Part shown: positions 45,772-55,833 of the stretch, in pieces
Numbering within the stretch: position 1 is the stretch's first letter
Layout: every line of letters begins with the position of its first letter
Notes under the pieces: model-generated
Databases searched by the model: none
The model's input: only the letters and a program-made list of their open reading frames with translations
What the model was told of the DNA's origin: nothing
Made by a program: the position numbers and the translations under genes
Origin: Prosthecodimorpha staleyi
GTDB lineage: Bacteria; Pseudomonadota; Alphaproteobacteria; Rhizobiales; Ancalomicrobiaceae
Length of the DNA: 64,000 nucleotides
Assembly: GCF_018729455.1 (NCBI RefSeq)
Contig: NZ_JAHHZF010000014.1
Span: 1 to 64,000 of the forward strand
Reading direction: 5' to 3'

Positions 45772-46776
45772 ATGAACGCCCACTTCAAGGACAGCCAGTC
45801 TTCGTCGCCGATGAGCGTCCGGGCGCAGATCGAGGCATTCAAGCTCGAGCAGTCCAGCCATTCGGACCGGATCGCGCATGCCAAGATGCTGTTCGATACC
45901 GAAGGGCCGACCAACGAAGTGGTCGACCGGGTGCGCGAGATCGCCGGAAGCTTCGGCTGGTTCGGCGAGAAGCTCCGGGATCGGACCCGCTGTATCCTGG
46001 CCAATGTCTATGCGGAGCGCGGCGATTGGATCGGTGCCTATCGGGCTCTCGGTTCGGTCCGCGGGCGGGGTTGGCCGATGGTCGTCCAATACGGCTCGAC
46101 GGCGTGTCTCGCGGCCTTGCACGAACTCGGTTACGCCGCCGTTCCCGTGATCGCGGAATGCGCCAGGCTGATGCCGATTGGCGACCGGCGGATGCTCGAA
46201 TTGCAGCAACTGCTTTCGGACCGCTCGAAGACGATCGCGGTGGTCGGCAATTCGCCGGTTCAGATCGGCCGCGGGGCCGGTGCCGAGATCGACGCGCACG
46301 ATATCGTCATCCGCTTCAACAATTTCTCCGAGGACGACCGCTTCACGGTCGACTACGGCCGGAAGACCACCATCTGGGCGCGTAGCGGCGGCCATATCGA
46401 TGTCTGGCGGCGCCCGCCGGGCGGCTTCGAATTCGTCCTCTTCTCCGGAGCCGACCGGCGCTACCACGGCGCACAGGCCTGGGATGTCCTGGAGACGGAA
46501 CGTGCGGGCGGTCGTGCGGCCTTCGTGCCGACCCGGATCTTCGTCGAACTCGTCAAGGCCCTCGACCGCGTGCCGAGTGCCGGGCTTTTGATCCTGCACT
46601 GGCTGCGCAAGATTCGCGGTCCTCTCGCGGCCGGCGGCGTCTCCTATTACGGCTTCAAACTGACCGACCAGAACGACGGAACCAACCGGCACTATTTCGC
46701 CAATCCGACCCAGGCGAAGGGTCGTCACGATTGGGATGCCGAGGCGGCCTATCTGGCGACCGTCATTCTCGGCTGA
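45772..46776 (+). CDS. GT29 (sialyltransferase-like) glycosyltransferase
   Basis: 334 residues. Residues about 1-150 are helical and unrecognised. From 155 a GT29 domain follows: IAVVGNSP...GAEIDAHDIVIRFNNF (to 184) matches the large sialyl motif, and KTTIWARSGG (198-207) follows it. PSAGLLILHWL further on resembles the small motif, and an H-Y-F near the C-terminus (HYF) parallels the very small motif region. GT29 enzymes transfer sialic acid from CMP-sialic acid; bacterial members are few and their donors mostly untested. No sialic acid synthesis genes are in the window. Confidence 0.8.
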   Translation: MNAHFKDSQSSSPMSVRAQIEAFKLEQSSHSDRIAHAKMLFDTEGPTNEVVDRVREIAGSFGWFGEKLRDRTRCILANVYAERGDWIGAYRALGSVRGRGWPMVVQYGSTACLAALHELGYAAVPVIAECARLMPIGDRRMLELQQLLSDRSKTIAVVGNSPVQIGRGAGAEIDAHDIVIRFNNFSEDDRFTVDYGRKTTIWARSGGHIDVWRRPPGGFEFVLFSGADRRYHGAQAWDVLETERAGGRAAFVPTRIFVELVKALDRVPSAGLLILHWLRKIRGPLAAGGVSYYGFKLTDQNDGTNRHYFANPTQAKGRHDWDAEAAYLATVILG

Positions 46777-47372
46777 CGCTTTCGCCCCTGCGAAGCGATC
46801 GCGCCGCAGTCACCCCGCGGCGGCCACGCTGCCGTGCCCCCCGATGCTGCAACGACTGTTGCGCTCCGTGTGAGCGGTGTCCGATCCGGCTCCACGGATC
46901 CGGGCCGTCGCAACGTGCTGCTGCCGGACATGCGATTCGAAGCATCATCTGTGCCTGATTCGCTATTGAAATTTCACAAGAATTGCCGCTGAGCGCACTG
47001 TCCTGCGCTGCGCCGGATGATCTGACTCCGCGCCGTTGTGGCGAGGGGCCTTTCTCTCGTTTTCGGGTTCCGGCTCTCGGTCCGCGTCACTTCCGTCGGT
47101 TGGCGCCCCAATGCGGCGACAGGATTTCGACAACGGGACAGAATTCATACGAGATACTACGAAGCATTTTCTCATGCATTTGCCATGCCGATGCCAAAGA
47201 TAGGCTGTTGAATGAATGCGCCAGGGCTCATTTTAGGCAAATTGCTTGGGGTCTGAGAAAACAAAGACTCTTTTATTGTGCCTTGCCAAGGAATGTAAAC
47301 AAGTGTAGAGAGTCCAAAAAATGAGGATCCTGGAAGTTAAAATCGATTTCATGAACGTCACGTGTGAGTGTC
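46777..47372. other. Intergenic region of about 600 bp, last part AT-rich
   Basis: The gap between the GT29 and pyruvyl-transferase genes holds no supported gene. About 47120-47370 is AT-rich with no ribosome site for any frame found there. A minus-strand frame (46963-47175) and others are short and have unnatural composition. It may carry the promoter of the next gene or degraded mobile DNA. Confidence 0.45.
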
Positions 47373-48503
47373 ATGCCGCAATGTAAGGTCGCCATACTTT
47401 TTGTCAATTTGAAGGGGAATATTGGCGATTTTGCAATTCTGCATTCTATGCTTGAAATGCTGTCCATTCGCCATCCGGATTGTAGCTTGCTTGTCATTCC
47501 GGCCCGCTACCTTCCGAGGGACGAAGCGCGAATGGCGGCATTTGCCGCGGCACTGGGCCGGTCGTTCGACCTGGTCGACATGCCGATCCGCGAGCAACGG
47601 CCGCCCCTCTGGCGCTGGCTGGTGCGGAGAGGCTTTCCGGCGCTTGCGCGCGCTCTCTATTATCGCCTGATGCAATTCCGGGCGCTGCGGATCATTCCGC
47701 ATGTATCCGGGGCCCAGGCGATCTACTGCGAGAACGGAGATCAGTGGAACGGCTTTGTCGGTCTCGACATGCTGGCCACGGTGACGGCGCTGAAGCGGTT
47801 CGTAAAACCGATCCGCACCTTTCCTTTTTCGATCAACCCGGCAACCCCGGCTTTCCTGACGCCCGCCCTGCTGCGGAGCGGCTTGGGTGGTCTCGACCTG
47901 CCCTTGACCGCGCGCGATGTGATCTCCCTGGAGGTGATCCGTTCGCTCGATATCGAAGCCCGCCTTGTCCCGGATTGCGTGCACTGGCTGGCGCCGATGG
48001 CGGCGTCCGTCACCCCCAGGGCCGGCCGCGATCCGGAGCGCATTCTGATCGCCGCGACGGGAACGCCATCGAAGCTGAAGTCTACGCTGGACGCGGCCGT
48101 CCGGCGGTTCGAAGGGCGGCCGATCTGCCTCGTGACGACATGCGAGCGCGAGGACGGGGCGATCTATGCGGAGATCGCCGCGCATCACGGCATCGAATGG
48201 ATAGCGCCGATGACCTGGCAGGATCTGGTGGCCGAGTTCAAGATGGCCCGGGTCGTCGTCACCAATCGGCTGCATGGGCTGATCCTGGCCGGCCTGGCGG
48301 GCGCGCCCGTCCTTCCGGTCTGCGACCGCAAGAAGGCGGAGGCCTATGCGATCGAGACGGGGGTCCCGCATGCCGCCCGCGATCTCGACGCGGTGGAGCC
48401 GGAACTCGTCGAGGCCGTCGCCCGCGACCGCGAGGCAGTCCTCGCCTGCACCGTGCGCTATCGCGAAACCTGCCGCGCCGCGCTCGAAGCATGGCTGCTG
48501 TGA
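47373..48503 (+). CDS. Polysaccharide pyruvyl transferase family protein
   Basis: 376 residues from ATG 47373; GTG 47364 is an alternative and neither has a good ribosome site. The N-terminus (VAILFVNLKGNIGDFAILHSMLEML) resembles the nucleotide-fold start of the family, and VVVTNRLHGLILAGLAGAPVLPV near 290 is its most diagnostic segment. The family includes enzymes that add pyruvate ketals to sugars (for example CsaB) and related transferases. Pairing with the GT29-like gene suggests surface glycan modification. Substrate is unknown. Confidence 0.8.
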   Translation: MPQCKVAILFVNLKGNIGDFAILHSMLEMLSIRHPDCSLLVIPARYLPRDEARMAAFAAALGRSFDLVDMPIREQRPPLWRWLVRRGFPALARALYYRLMQFRALRIIPHVSGAQAIYCENGDQWNGFVGLDMLATVTALKRFVKPIRTFPFSINPATPAFLTPALLRSGLGGLDLPLTARDVISLEVIRSLDIEARLVPDCVHWLAPMAASVTPRAGRDPERILIAATGTPSKLKSTLDAAVRRFEGRPICLVTTCEREDGAIYAEIAAHHGIEWIAPMTWQDLVAEFKMARVVVTNRLHGLILAGLAGAPVLPVCDRKKAEAYAIETGVPHAARDLDAVEPELVEAVARDREAVLACTVRYRETCRAALEAWLL

Positions 48504-48876
48504 AGCCCGGCGGTCGGGTGGCCGAAGCGGCGCGGCCCGAAATTCGGGCGTCCGGCTGAGCCCATGCGAATATGCGCGTCGGGACGTCGGCGATGCCTTG
48601 CAGGCGCCGCCGGCACGACGCGCGGCCGATCCGGCTCAAGCAGGCCGTCCGGGAACACGATCGAGAGATTGGCCGGAGCGCGCGAGAGAAAGACCCGGCG
48701 GGCGATGGCCGGCAGAGCGATGACGGTTCGGGGGTGTCCGCTGCGACCGGGAAAGCTTTGCAAAAACAAATTCATACACGGCATCATGCGGCTTGTAGTG
48801 ACCGGGTGACGCTGGGCCCGCGCCGGATCGGAGCATCGGTGAGCACCGGTCACATCCCGAGCCTTTCGGGGCGGTA
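48504..48876. other. Intergenic region, no feature recognised
   Basis: 373 bp between the pyruvyl transferase gene and a convergent small gene. GC-rich except for a patch near 48765 with AAAACAAATTCAT. I see no gene, RNA or strong hairpin. Confidence 0.5.
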
Positions 48877-49080
48877 TCAGGGGTCGAGCGCCTGGACGCG
48901 TTCGGCCAGCGAGGCATCCGGAAAGGCTTCGCGAAGTGCCCGCAGGGCTTCGGCATGACTGCCCGGACGCGCCATTTTCAGGATCAACCGCATCGCGGCA
49001 ATTCTGCCGTCGATCTCGTTGCCGGTTGCTTCGACATCACGCCGTTTCGTCGTGGCCATGTGACGCTGGGCCCTGGTCAT
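48877..49080 (-). CDS. Small basic helical protein, unknown
   Basis: 67 residues on the minus strand, with GGAGG 5 nt before the ATG. The first third is basic (MTRAQRHMATTKRRDVEATG), and the rest is an amphipathic helix pair (LILKMARPGSHAEALRALREAFPDA). No membrane segment or cysteine. The strong ribosome site and protein-like composition support expression; the family is not recognised. Confidence 0.55.
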   Translation of the reverse strand: MTRAQRHMATTKRRDVEATGNEIDGRIAAMRLILKMARPGSHAEALRALREAFPDASLAERVQALDP

Positions 49081-49260
49081 CCAGACCTCCCGTCGCGAAT
49101 CACCCCCCGATCATTATGGACACAACTTGCGTCATGACCATAAGGAACCTGATCGGGGCTCGGACTTTCCCGTCTCGACCGCATGCGACGGTGCGGTTAG
49201 ATTCCCGCTACGAAGTCAACGCGCGTAACCGGCGCGGGTTCCTGGATGGCGGAGGGTTCG

Positions 49261-49635
49261 ATGTCCGAAATGTCTCAACGGCCCGAAATGCGGCGCAGCC
49301 GGCCGGACCCGCTGCTGTCCCTTCTCGCCTGGAATTGGCTGGCCGGAGCGGTGATCGCGCTGGTCCTGGCCGCGGCGGTGCTGGCAACCGACGTGGCGCA
49401 TCTGCGCACATTGATCCTGAACTCGGACGAGCCCTGGATCGCCGTTCTGCTGTTGGTGTTCGGCTTCCTGGTGACCATGTGCAGCGTCACCATGGGCACT
49501 GCGATCATGGCGCTCGGGCGTGACCCGGAGGCCGGTTCGCGTCCGCGCGGCGGCGTTCCTGCGCTCCTCGGCCGGTTCGCGCCGGCCCGCGCGCCGGCCG
49601 CGCGCCGCCCCGGCGGCGGTGCGGCAAGATCTTGA
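49261..49635 (+). CDS. Small membrane protein, two helices
   Basis: 124 residues. ATG 49261 has GGAGGG 5 nt upstream, better than the in-frame ATG at 49246. Two helices: about 22-45 (LAWNWLAGAVIALVLAAAVLA) and 57-82 (WIAVLLLVFGFLVTMCSVTMGTA in part). A Pro/Arg/Ala-rich tail follows. No family recognised. Allantoinase starts 49 bp after its stop. Confidence 0.7.
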   Translation: MSEMSQRPEMRRSRPDPLLSLLAWNWLAGAVIALVLAAAVLATDVAHLRTLILNSDEPWIAVLLLVFGFLVTMCSVTMGTAIMALGRDPEAGSRPRGGVPALLGRFAPARAPAARRPGGGAARS

Positions 49636-49684
49636 AATCCCGGCGGCTTCGGTCCAGCTTCGGGCGCCATCGGAGATATTCAAT

Positions 49685-50596
49685 ATGATCGCACCCGCCT
49701 ATCCGCGCGACATGATCGGTTACGGCCGCACGCCCCCGGATCCGAAATGGCCCGGCGGCGCGCGCGTCGCCGTGCAGTTCGTGATCAACTACGAGGAGGG
49801 CGGCGAGAATGCCGTGATCCATGGCGATCCAGCCTCGGAAGCCTTTCTGTCCGAAATCGTCGGCGCCGCGGCCTGGCCCGGCAAGCGGCACATGAATATG
49901 GAATCGATCTACGAGTACGGCTCCCGTGCAGGCTTCTGGCGGTTATGGCGCCTGTTCACGGCGCGCGGGATCCCGGTCACCGTCTACGGCGTGGCGCATG
50001 CATTGATGCGCAATCCCGATGTGGTTGCGGCGATGCGCGAAGCCGATTGGGAGATTGCGTCGCATGGGCTGAAGTGGATCGACTACAAGGACTTCACGGA
50101 GGCGGAAGAGCGCGCCCACATGCTCGAGGCGATCCGGATTCACACCGAAGTCACCGGATCGCGTCCGCTTGGCTGGTATACCGGGCGCTCGTCGATCCAC
50201 ACCCAGAAGCTGGTGATGGAGGAGGGGGGCTTCCTCTACGATTCTGACTCCTATGCCGACGATCTGCCCTATTGGGTCGACGGTGGCCGGGGCCCTCATC
50301 TCGTCATTCCCTATACCCTCGACGCGAACGACATGCGCTTCGCCACCCCGCAGGGCTTCAACTCGGGCGACCAGTTCTTCACCTACCTGAAGGATAGCTT
50401 CGATCTTCTCTATTCCGAGGGCGAGACGGCGCCGAGGATGATGTCGGTCGGGCTGCATTGCCGCCTGGTCGGACGCCCCGGGCGCGCCGCGGCCCTGGCG
50501 CGGTTCCTGGACTATGTGCAGAGCCACGACGCGGTCTGGTGTCCGCGCCGCATCGACATCGCCTGGCACTGGCATGCGCATCACAAACCGGCCTGA
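49685..50596 (+). CDS. puuE: Allantoinase, PuuE (polysaccharide deacetylase-like) type
   Basis: 303 residues. The start at 49685 follows GGAG. Signature segments: DMIGYGRTPPDPKWPGGARVAVQ at the N-terminus read in parts, INYEEGGEN, and SHGLKWIDYKDF, with GWYTGRSS. These match PuuE, a metal-independent allantoinase built on the NodB deacetylase fold, which opens allantoin to allantoate in purine breakdown. No other ureide genes are present in the window. Confidence 0.92.
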   Translation: MIAPAYPRDMIGYGRTPPDPKWPGGARVAVQFVINYEEGGENAVIHGDPASEAFLSEIVGAAAWPGKRHMNMESIYEYGSRAGFWRLWRLFTARGIPVTVYGVAHALMRNPDVVAAMREADWEIASHGLKWIDYKDFTEAEERAHMLEAIRIHTEVTGSRPLGWYTGRSSIHTQKLVMEEGGFLYDSDSYADDLPYWVDGGRGPHLVIPYTLDANDMRFATPQGFNSGDQFFTYLKDSFDLLYSEGETAPRMMSVGLHCRLVGRPGRAAALARFLDYVQSHDAVWCPRRIDIAWHWHAHHKPA

Positions 50597-50940
50597 TGCG
50601 CGGCCTGTTTACGTTTTGAAATCAGAGTGGCCGCGGTCGAACACATTTCGGGCAAGGTCCCGCGTCATGGTGCGGCGCAAGCGGAAGCGTTGGTTCGGGC
50701 AGCTGCGTTAACCGGTGGTTATCGTTTCGAGGCCGAGGATCCGCGCAGTCCTTGCGCTGCCTTGCGGGTGACGGTCATCGGGCTTCTGGAGCGCGAATCG
50801 CAGCCGCAGCGGCCCGGGAATGGGTGCCGGGGCTTTCGCGCGAAAGCGGACGGCCGGAACCGGCGTTGGGCAGCTGAAGCATTTACGGGTTGTTGCGGGC
50901 GGGCTAAGTTCGCCCGGCGCAGCGGGGGTGGGTCCAGCCG
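50597..50940. other. Upstream region of the capsule export genes
   Basis: 344 bp, GC-rich. No gene is supported. A small hairpin (CGGGCG/CGCCCG, 50896-50916) precedes kpsT by 24 bp; the promoter was not recognised. Confidence 0.45.
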
Positions 50941-51642
<702 letters not shown>

Positions 51643-53121
51643 GTGGTCGATCTGATTAACCCGCCCGACGATATGGAAGCCCGCCGGCAGGAAGCGCGGC
51701 GTCGCCGTGCCAATCGCGAAGGGCTGGACTTGGGCGAGCCCGTTCAAGATATCGACGCGATCGAGGAGACGCGGCGGCGCTCGGCTCCGCCTCCGCCCGC
51801 GCCATTCGATGCACCTCCGCCGCCCGCGGGCGAAGAGGCGCCCGGTCGACTGGTCGAGTTCCGCAAGAAGGACAAGAAGAAGAAGGAACAGGAGCTTCGG
51901 CCCGAGGAGGACAACTATCCTGGTGCCCTGCCGGTGCCGGAAGTGTCGAAATCGCGGCTGGTCTCCCGACTGGGTGAGATCAAGAAGTCGGTTGCTGCCA
52001 AGCAGGCCGGCAAGAAGAAGAAATCGGCTTTCAACCTGACCTTCTGGACCTTCGCCGTCGCGGTGCTGATCCCAGCCGTGCTGGTGACGGTCTATCTCTA
52101 TGTCTGGGCGATCGACCAGTACGCGACCGAGATGCGCTTCACCGTGCGCAATATGCAGAGCTCGACCTCGGCGGCCGCCGCGGCCCCGACCATGCTCGGC
52201 AGCGCGACCGTCAACGACATCTCCGATTCCTATGTGGTGGTCGAGTATCTCAGCTCGCGGGAATTCGTCGAGGATCTGTCCAAGCAGCTCGATCTTCACA
52301 AGATCTATTCTCAGCCGTCCGCCGACTGGTGGTATCGGATGAAGCCCGAGATCTCGATCGAGAAGATGACCGAGTATGTCAAGGGAATGACCTTCGTCGC
52401 CTTCGACATGTACACCGGCATCATCTCGGTAAAAGTGCGGGCCTTCAGCTCTGCCGATGCGAAGACCATGGGCGACCATGTGATGGCGCTGACCGAATCG
52501 GTGGTGAACCGCATTTCGGAGCGGGCGCGGCGCAACGTCGTGCGCGATGCCGAGGCGGAGGTCGCCCGCGCGGAGGCTCGCCTTCGGCTGGCGCGGGCCG
52601 GCATCGCCAAGTTTCGCAGCGAGGAGGGGCAGGTCGACCCGAATGCCGGGGCGCAGGGCTTCTCGACGACGATCAACCAGCTCGAAGGCGAACTGACCCG
52701 GCTGAAGGCGGAACTGAACCAGTTGACCCAGACGATGTCGCCGTCGGCGCCGCGCGTCCGGGTTCAGCAGAGCCGCGTCGATGCGCTTGAGAAGCAGATC
52801 GACGACGAGAAGATCAAGATTGCGCTGAAGAACCGCTCCGGTGCGGCGATCTCCTCGCAGCTCGCGCGCTACGAGGAACTGGTGACCGAGCGCGACTTCG
52901 CGACCCAGACCTATACGCAAAGCCTGTCGTCGCTGGAGCGGGCGCGCATGGATGCCGAGCGCAACCAGCGCTACCTCGCCATCGTCGTCTCGCCGCGGCC
53001 GGCGCAGGATTCCGAGTATCCGGAACGGGCGCGCTACAGCTTCCTGAGCTTCCTGGCCCTGTTCGCGATGTGGGCGGTCTGCTCGCTGGTGCTCGGGTCC
53101 ATTCGCGATCACATGCAGTAG
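51643..53121 (+). CDS. kpsE: Capsule export inner-membrane periplasmic protein, KpsE/CtrB type
   Basis: 492 residues, GTG start. Two membrane helices at about 131-154 and 466-488 flank a periplasmic coiled coil with VRDAEAEVARAEARLRLARAG and LEGELTRLKAELNQL, the PCP-3 layout that links the inner-membrane exporter to KpsD. DISDSYVVVEYLSSREFVEDL is a family segment. Unlike KpsE of E. coli (about 380 residues), there is an added cytosolic N-terminal region of about 125 residues, Pro-rich with Lys runs. Confidence 0.92.
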   Translation: MVDLINPPDDMEARRQEARRRRANREGLDLGEPVQDIDAIEETRRRSAPPPPAPFDAPPPPAGEEAPGRLVEFRKKDKKKKEQELRPEEDNYPGALPVPEVSKSRLVSRLGEIKKSVAAKQAGKKKKSAFNLTFWTFAVAVLIPAVLVTVYLYVWAIDQYATEMRFTVRNMQSSTSAAAAAPTMLGSATVNDISDSYVVVEYLSSREFVEDLSKQLDLHKIYSQPSADWWYRMKPEISIEKMTEYVKGMTFVAFDMYTGIISVKVRAFSSADAKTMGDHVMALTESVVNRISERARRNVVRDAEAEVARAEARLRLARAGIAKFRSEEGQVDPNAGAQGFSTTINQLEGELTRLKAELNQLTQTMSPSAPRVRVQQSRVDALEKQIDDEKIKIALKNRSGAAISSQLARYEELVTERDFATQTYTQSLSSLERARMDAERNQRYLAIVVSPRPAQDSEYPERARYSFLSFLALFAMWAVCSLVLGSIRDHMQ

Positions 53122-53296
53122 GGGAGAAGCGTCGACCGAAGGCCTGGCCGTGGGGTCGATCCGAGTCGGAAATCGACCCGGGTCTGTCATAGGGTCACGG
53201 AATGTTTCTGTGGTTGCGTTGGACTGCTGCCTCTCGGCTTCATCGGCTTGGAGCAGGCGGCCGAGAATCAGCGGCGGGTGCCGCGGAGACGGGGCA

Positions 53297-54460
53297 ATGA
53301 AATCAGTAGCGAAGTTGCGTATCGGCTGCAGCGCGGTCCTCGCGCTTTGGCTTGCCGGCTGTTCGAGCCTGCCGTCGGACGGGCCATCGGCGATGGCCAT
53401 CTCCAGCGAAAAGGTGGAGACCTCGCTCCCCATCGACAGCTATCTGATCGTGCAACTGGACGAGCCGGTCGTCCGTACGGTCGGTCCGTGGCGGCCGCAC
53501 ACCTTTGCGGACCGCTTCGCGATCCGCTCCGGTCCGCGCGGCCAGCCACTCGGCATCGGCGATACGCTCGACATCCGCATTCTTGAAGCCGGCGACAATG
53601 GGCTGTTCGCCAATACCCAGACCCGCGGCACACAGTTCCAGGTCCAGATCGACGAGACCGGCAATATCTTCGTGCCCTATGTCGGCCGGATGCGCGCGGC
53701 GGGGCGGTCGAGCGAGGCATTGCGCCAGGCGATCCAGGATGCGCTGGCCGACAAGGCGATCCAGCCGCAGGTGATGCTCGGCGTTACCGGAAACCAGGCC
53801 AATGCGGCCGTGGTGGTCGGCGATGTGGCGAAACCCGGCAAGTATCCGCTCAATGTCGGCGGCACCAGGCTGCTCGACATGGTCGCGCTGGCCGGCGGCT
53901 CGCGCTTCACCACCTACGAGACGACGGTCACGCTGAAGAGAAAAGCGGAATCGGCCTCGATCCTGCTCGAGGACCTGGTCCTCGTCCCGAACAACAACGT
54001 CTATCTCGTGCCGGACGACGAGATCCTGCTCACCTTCGCGCCGCAGACCTATACCATCCTCGGTTCGGTGGCGCGCCCGAGCGAGATCAAGTTCGAGACC
54101 AAGACGGTCACGCTCGCGGAAGCCGTGGCGCGGGGCGGCGGCCTCAACACCTTGGCGGCCGACGCCAGCGGCATCTTCGTGTTCCGCTTCGAGGAGCCGC
54201 ATCTGGTCAAGGCGATCCGGCCGGACTGGCAGCCCAAGGGGCCCGGCAAGATTCCCGTGGTCTACCGGTTGAACCTGCTCGAGCCGAAGGGCCTGTTCCT
54301 GGCCCGGCAGATGTGGCTGCGCGACAAGGACATCGTCTACGTGGCGACCGCGCCCGCGGTCGAGTTCGCGAAGTTCCTCGACATCGTCGGCAAGACGACC
54401 GCGGTCGTGCGCGGCGGCACGGGTGTGGCGCGCGATATCCAGGTGCTCAACAAGAACTGA
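53297..54460 (+). CDS. kpsD: Outer-membrane capsule export lipoprotein, KpsD/Wza-like
   Basis: 387 residues. The signal peptide ends in the lipobox LAGC, so it is a lipoprotein. The polysaccharide export domain starts near 80 (LGIGDTLDIRILEAGDNGLF, IDETGNIFVPYVGRMRA), then SLBB domains (GDVAKPGKYPLNVGGTRLLDMVALAGG; TILGSVARPSEIKFETKTVTLAEAVARGGG in pieces). It forms the outer-membrane channel for capsule. It lies 175 bp after kpsE. Confidence 0.93.
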   Translation: MKSVAKLRIGCSAVLALWLAGCSSLPSDGPSAMAISSEKVETSLPIDSYLIVQLDEPVVRTVGPWRPHTFADRFAIRSGPRGQPLGIGDTLDIRILEAGDNGLFANTQTRGTQFQVQIDETGNIFVPYVGRMRAAGRSSEALRQAIQDALADKAIQPQVMLGVTGNQANAAVVVGDVAKPGKYPLNVGGTRLLDMVALAGGSRFTTYETTVTLKRKAESASILLEDLVLVPNNNVYLVPDDEILLTFAPQTYTILGSVARPSEIKFETKTVTLAEAVARGGGLNTLAADASGIFVFRFEEPHLVKAIRPDWQPKGPGKIPVVYRLNLLEPKGLFLARQMWLRDKDIVYVATAPAVEFAKFLDIVGKTTAVVRGGTGVARDIQVLNKN

Positions 54461-54471
54461 CCGGCCCGACC

Positions 54472-54497
54472 CGGCGGCGCTTCACAAGGCGCCGCCG
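54472..54497 (+). terminator. Hairpin between kpsD and the first kpsS-like gene
   Basis: A 9-bp perfect stem (54472-54480 with 54489-54497) and 8-nt loop lie between the two genes, just before the next start. It could attenuate transcription or be a remnant terminator. Confidence 0.45.
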
Positions 54498-54516
54498 CCG
54501 CCCTATGGTCCGCGCC

Positions 54517-55833
54517 ATGTCGACCGAACGCGCCGTCGCCGATCTGTCCCGCCCGGGACCCGTCGCTGCCGGCGGGCAGGGGCGGCGGCGCTTTCTCTTC
54601 CTTCTCGGTCCCTGCTCGCCGTTCCAGGCAAGGCTTGCCGCAGCGCTGCAGGCGCGCGGGCATGCGACCCACAAGATCCTGCTCCATGCCGGCGACGCGC
54701 TGTTCTGGCGCCGCCCGGCCGAGGCCTATCGCGGCGGGCTTGACCGCTGGCAGGCGCATATCGGGTCAGCCTTCGACCGGCACGGCATCACCGACCTGAT
54801 CGTCCATGGCGAGAGCCGCGAATACCATCGTCTGGCCGCCATCGAGGCGCGCGCGCGCGGCATTCGCGTGCTGGTGTTCGAGATGGGCTATTTCCGGCCG
54901 GACTGGATCACGCTGGAGCGCGACGGCCTGTCGGCCCTGTCGCATTTCCCGCGCGAGGCGGCGCTGGTCCGGGCCCTGGCCGAAACCGCGCCGGAGCCGG
55001 ATTTCACGGTCCGCTTCCGCACGCCGTTCCTCAAGTTCGCCGTGAACGATCTCGCCTATCACCTTTCGGAAGTGGCCGGAACGCCGTTCTACCCGCGCTA
55101 CCGGCGCTACGCGATCGACCATCCGGTGGTCGAATACCTGCTCTGGGGCTGGAAGCTCCTGCGCCAGGCCAAGCCGGCCGCGGCCGCGCGGGCGACGGTT
55201 GAGCGCGTCACCGCCGGCCCCGCGCCCTGGTGGGTGCTGCCGCTGCAGCTCTCCGGCGACTTCCAGATTCGCGCCCATTCGCGTTTTGCCGACATGCCGG
55301 CGGCCATGCGCGAGGTGGTCGCCTCCTTCGCGGTCCGGGCACCGGCCGGCGACCGCCTGGTGATCAAGGCCCATCCGCTCGACAACTGGCGCACGCCCTG
55401 GGCGCGGCTCGTCGCCGAGGCGGCAGCAGCGTCCGGTGTCGGCGACCGGGTCGACTATATCGACGGCGGCGATCTCGACCGGCTGATCGTCGGTGCGCGC
55501 GGGGTGGTGACGGTCAATTCGACCGTCGGCATCGCGGCGATCCAGGCCGGCGCGCCGACCATCGCGCTCGGCGGGGCGGTGTTCGACATCCCCGGCCTGA
55601 CCTTCCAGGACGGGCTTGACCGCTTCTGGCAGGAGGCCGCGCCGCCCGATCCGGAGCTTGCCCGCGCCTTCGTGCGCGCGCTCGTCCACGAGACGCAGAT
55701 CCGCGGCGACTACTATACCGAGGCCGGACTGGCCGCCGCCGTCGCCGGCTCGGTCGAGCGCATCGAGGCCGGTCTCCCGGATCTGCCCGAGCGGGTCGAG
55801 CGATTGAAATCCGAACGCGCGAGGACCGCATGA
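54517..55833 (+). CDS. KpsS-like capsule biosynthesis protein (copy 1)
   Basis: 438 residues from ATG 54517 (ATG 54505 also fits). The family fold is clear: FLFLLGPCSPFQARLAAAL, FEMGYFRPDWITLERDGLS, IKAHPLDNW and IDGGDLDRLIVGARGVVTVNS, with AVFDIPGLTFQDGLDRFW. KpsS enzymes add beta-Kdo to lyso-phosphatidylglycerol as the capsule anchor. Its last 4 bp (ATGA) overlap the SDR gene. A second KpsS-like gene at 58338 is about 200 codons of similar layout; the two are paralogues. Confidence 0.88.
   Translation: MSTERAVADLSRPGPVAAGGQGRRRFLFLLGPCSPFQARLAAALQARGHATHKILLHAGDALFWRRPAEAYRGGLDRWQAHIGSAFDRHGITDLIVHGESREYHRLAAIEARARGIRVLVFEMGYFRPDWITLERDGLSALSHFPREAALVRALAETAPEPDFTVRFRTPFLKFAVNDLAYHLSEVAGTPFYPRYRRYAIDHPVVEYLLWGWKLLRQAKPAAAARATVERVTAGPAPWWVLPLQLSGDFQIRAHSRFADMPAAMREVVASFAVRAPAGDRLVIKAHPLDNWRTPWARLVAEAAAASGVGDRVDYIDGGDLDRLIVGARGVVTVNSTVGIAAIQAGAPTIALGGAVFDIPGLTFQDGLDRFWQEAAPPDPELARAFVRALVHETQIRGDYYTEAGLAAAVAGSVERIEAGLPDLPERVERLKSERARTA

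Noticed and set aside
46963-47175. 70-codon minus-strand frame in the gap before the pyruvyl-transferase gene
   Set aside because: No ribosome site and unnatural composition.
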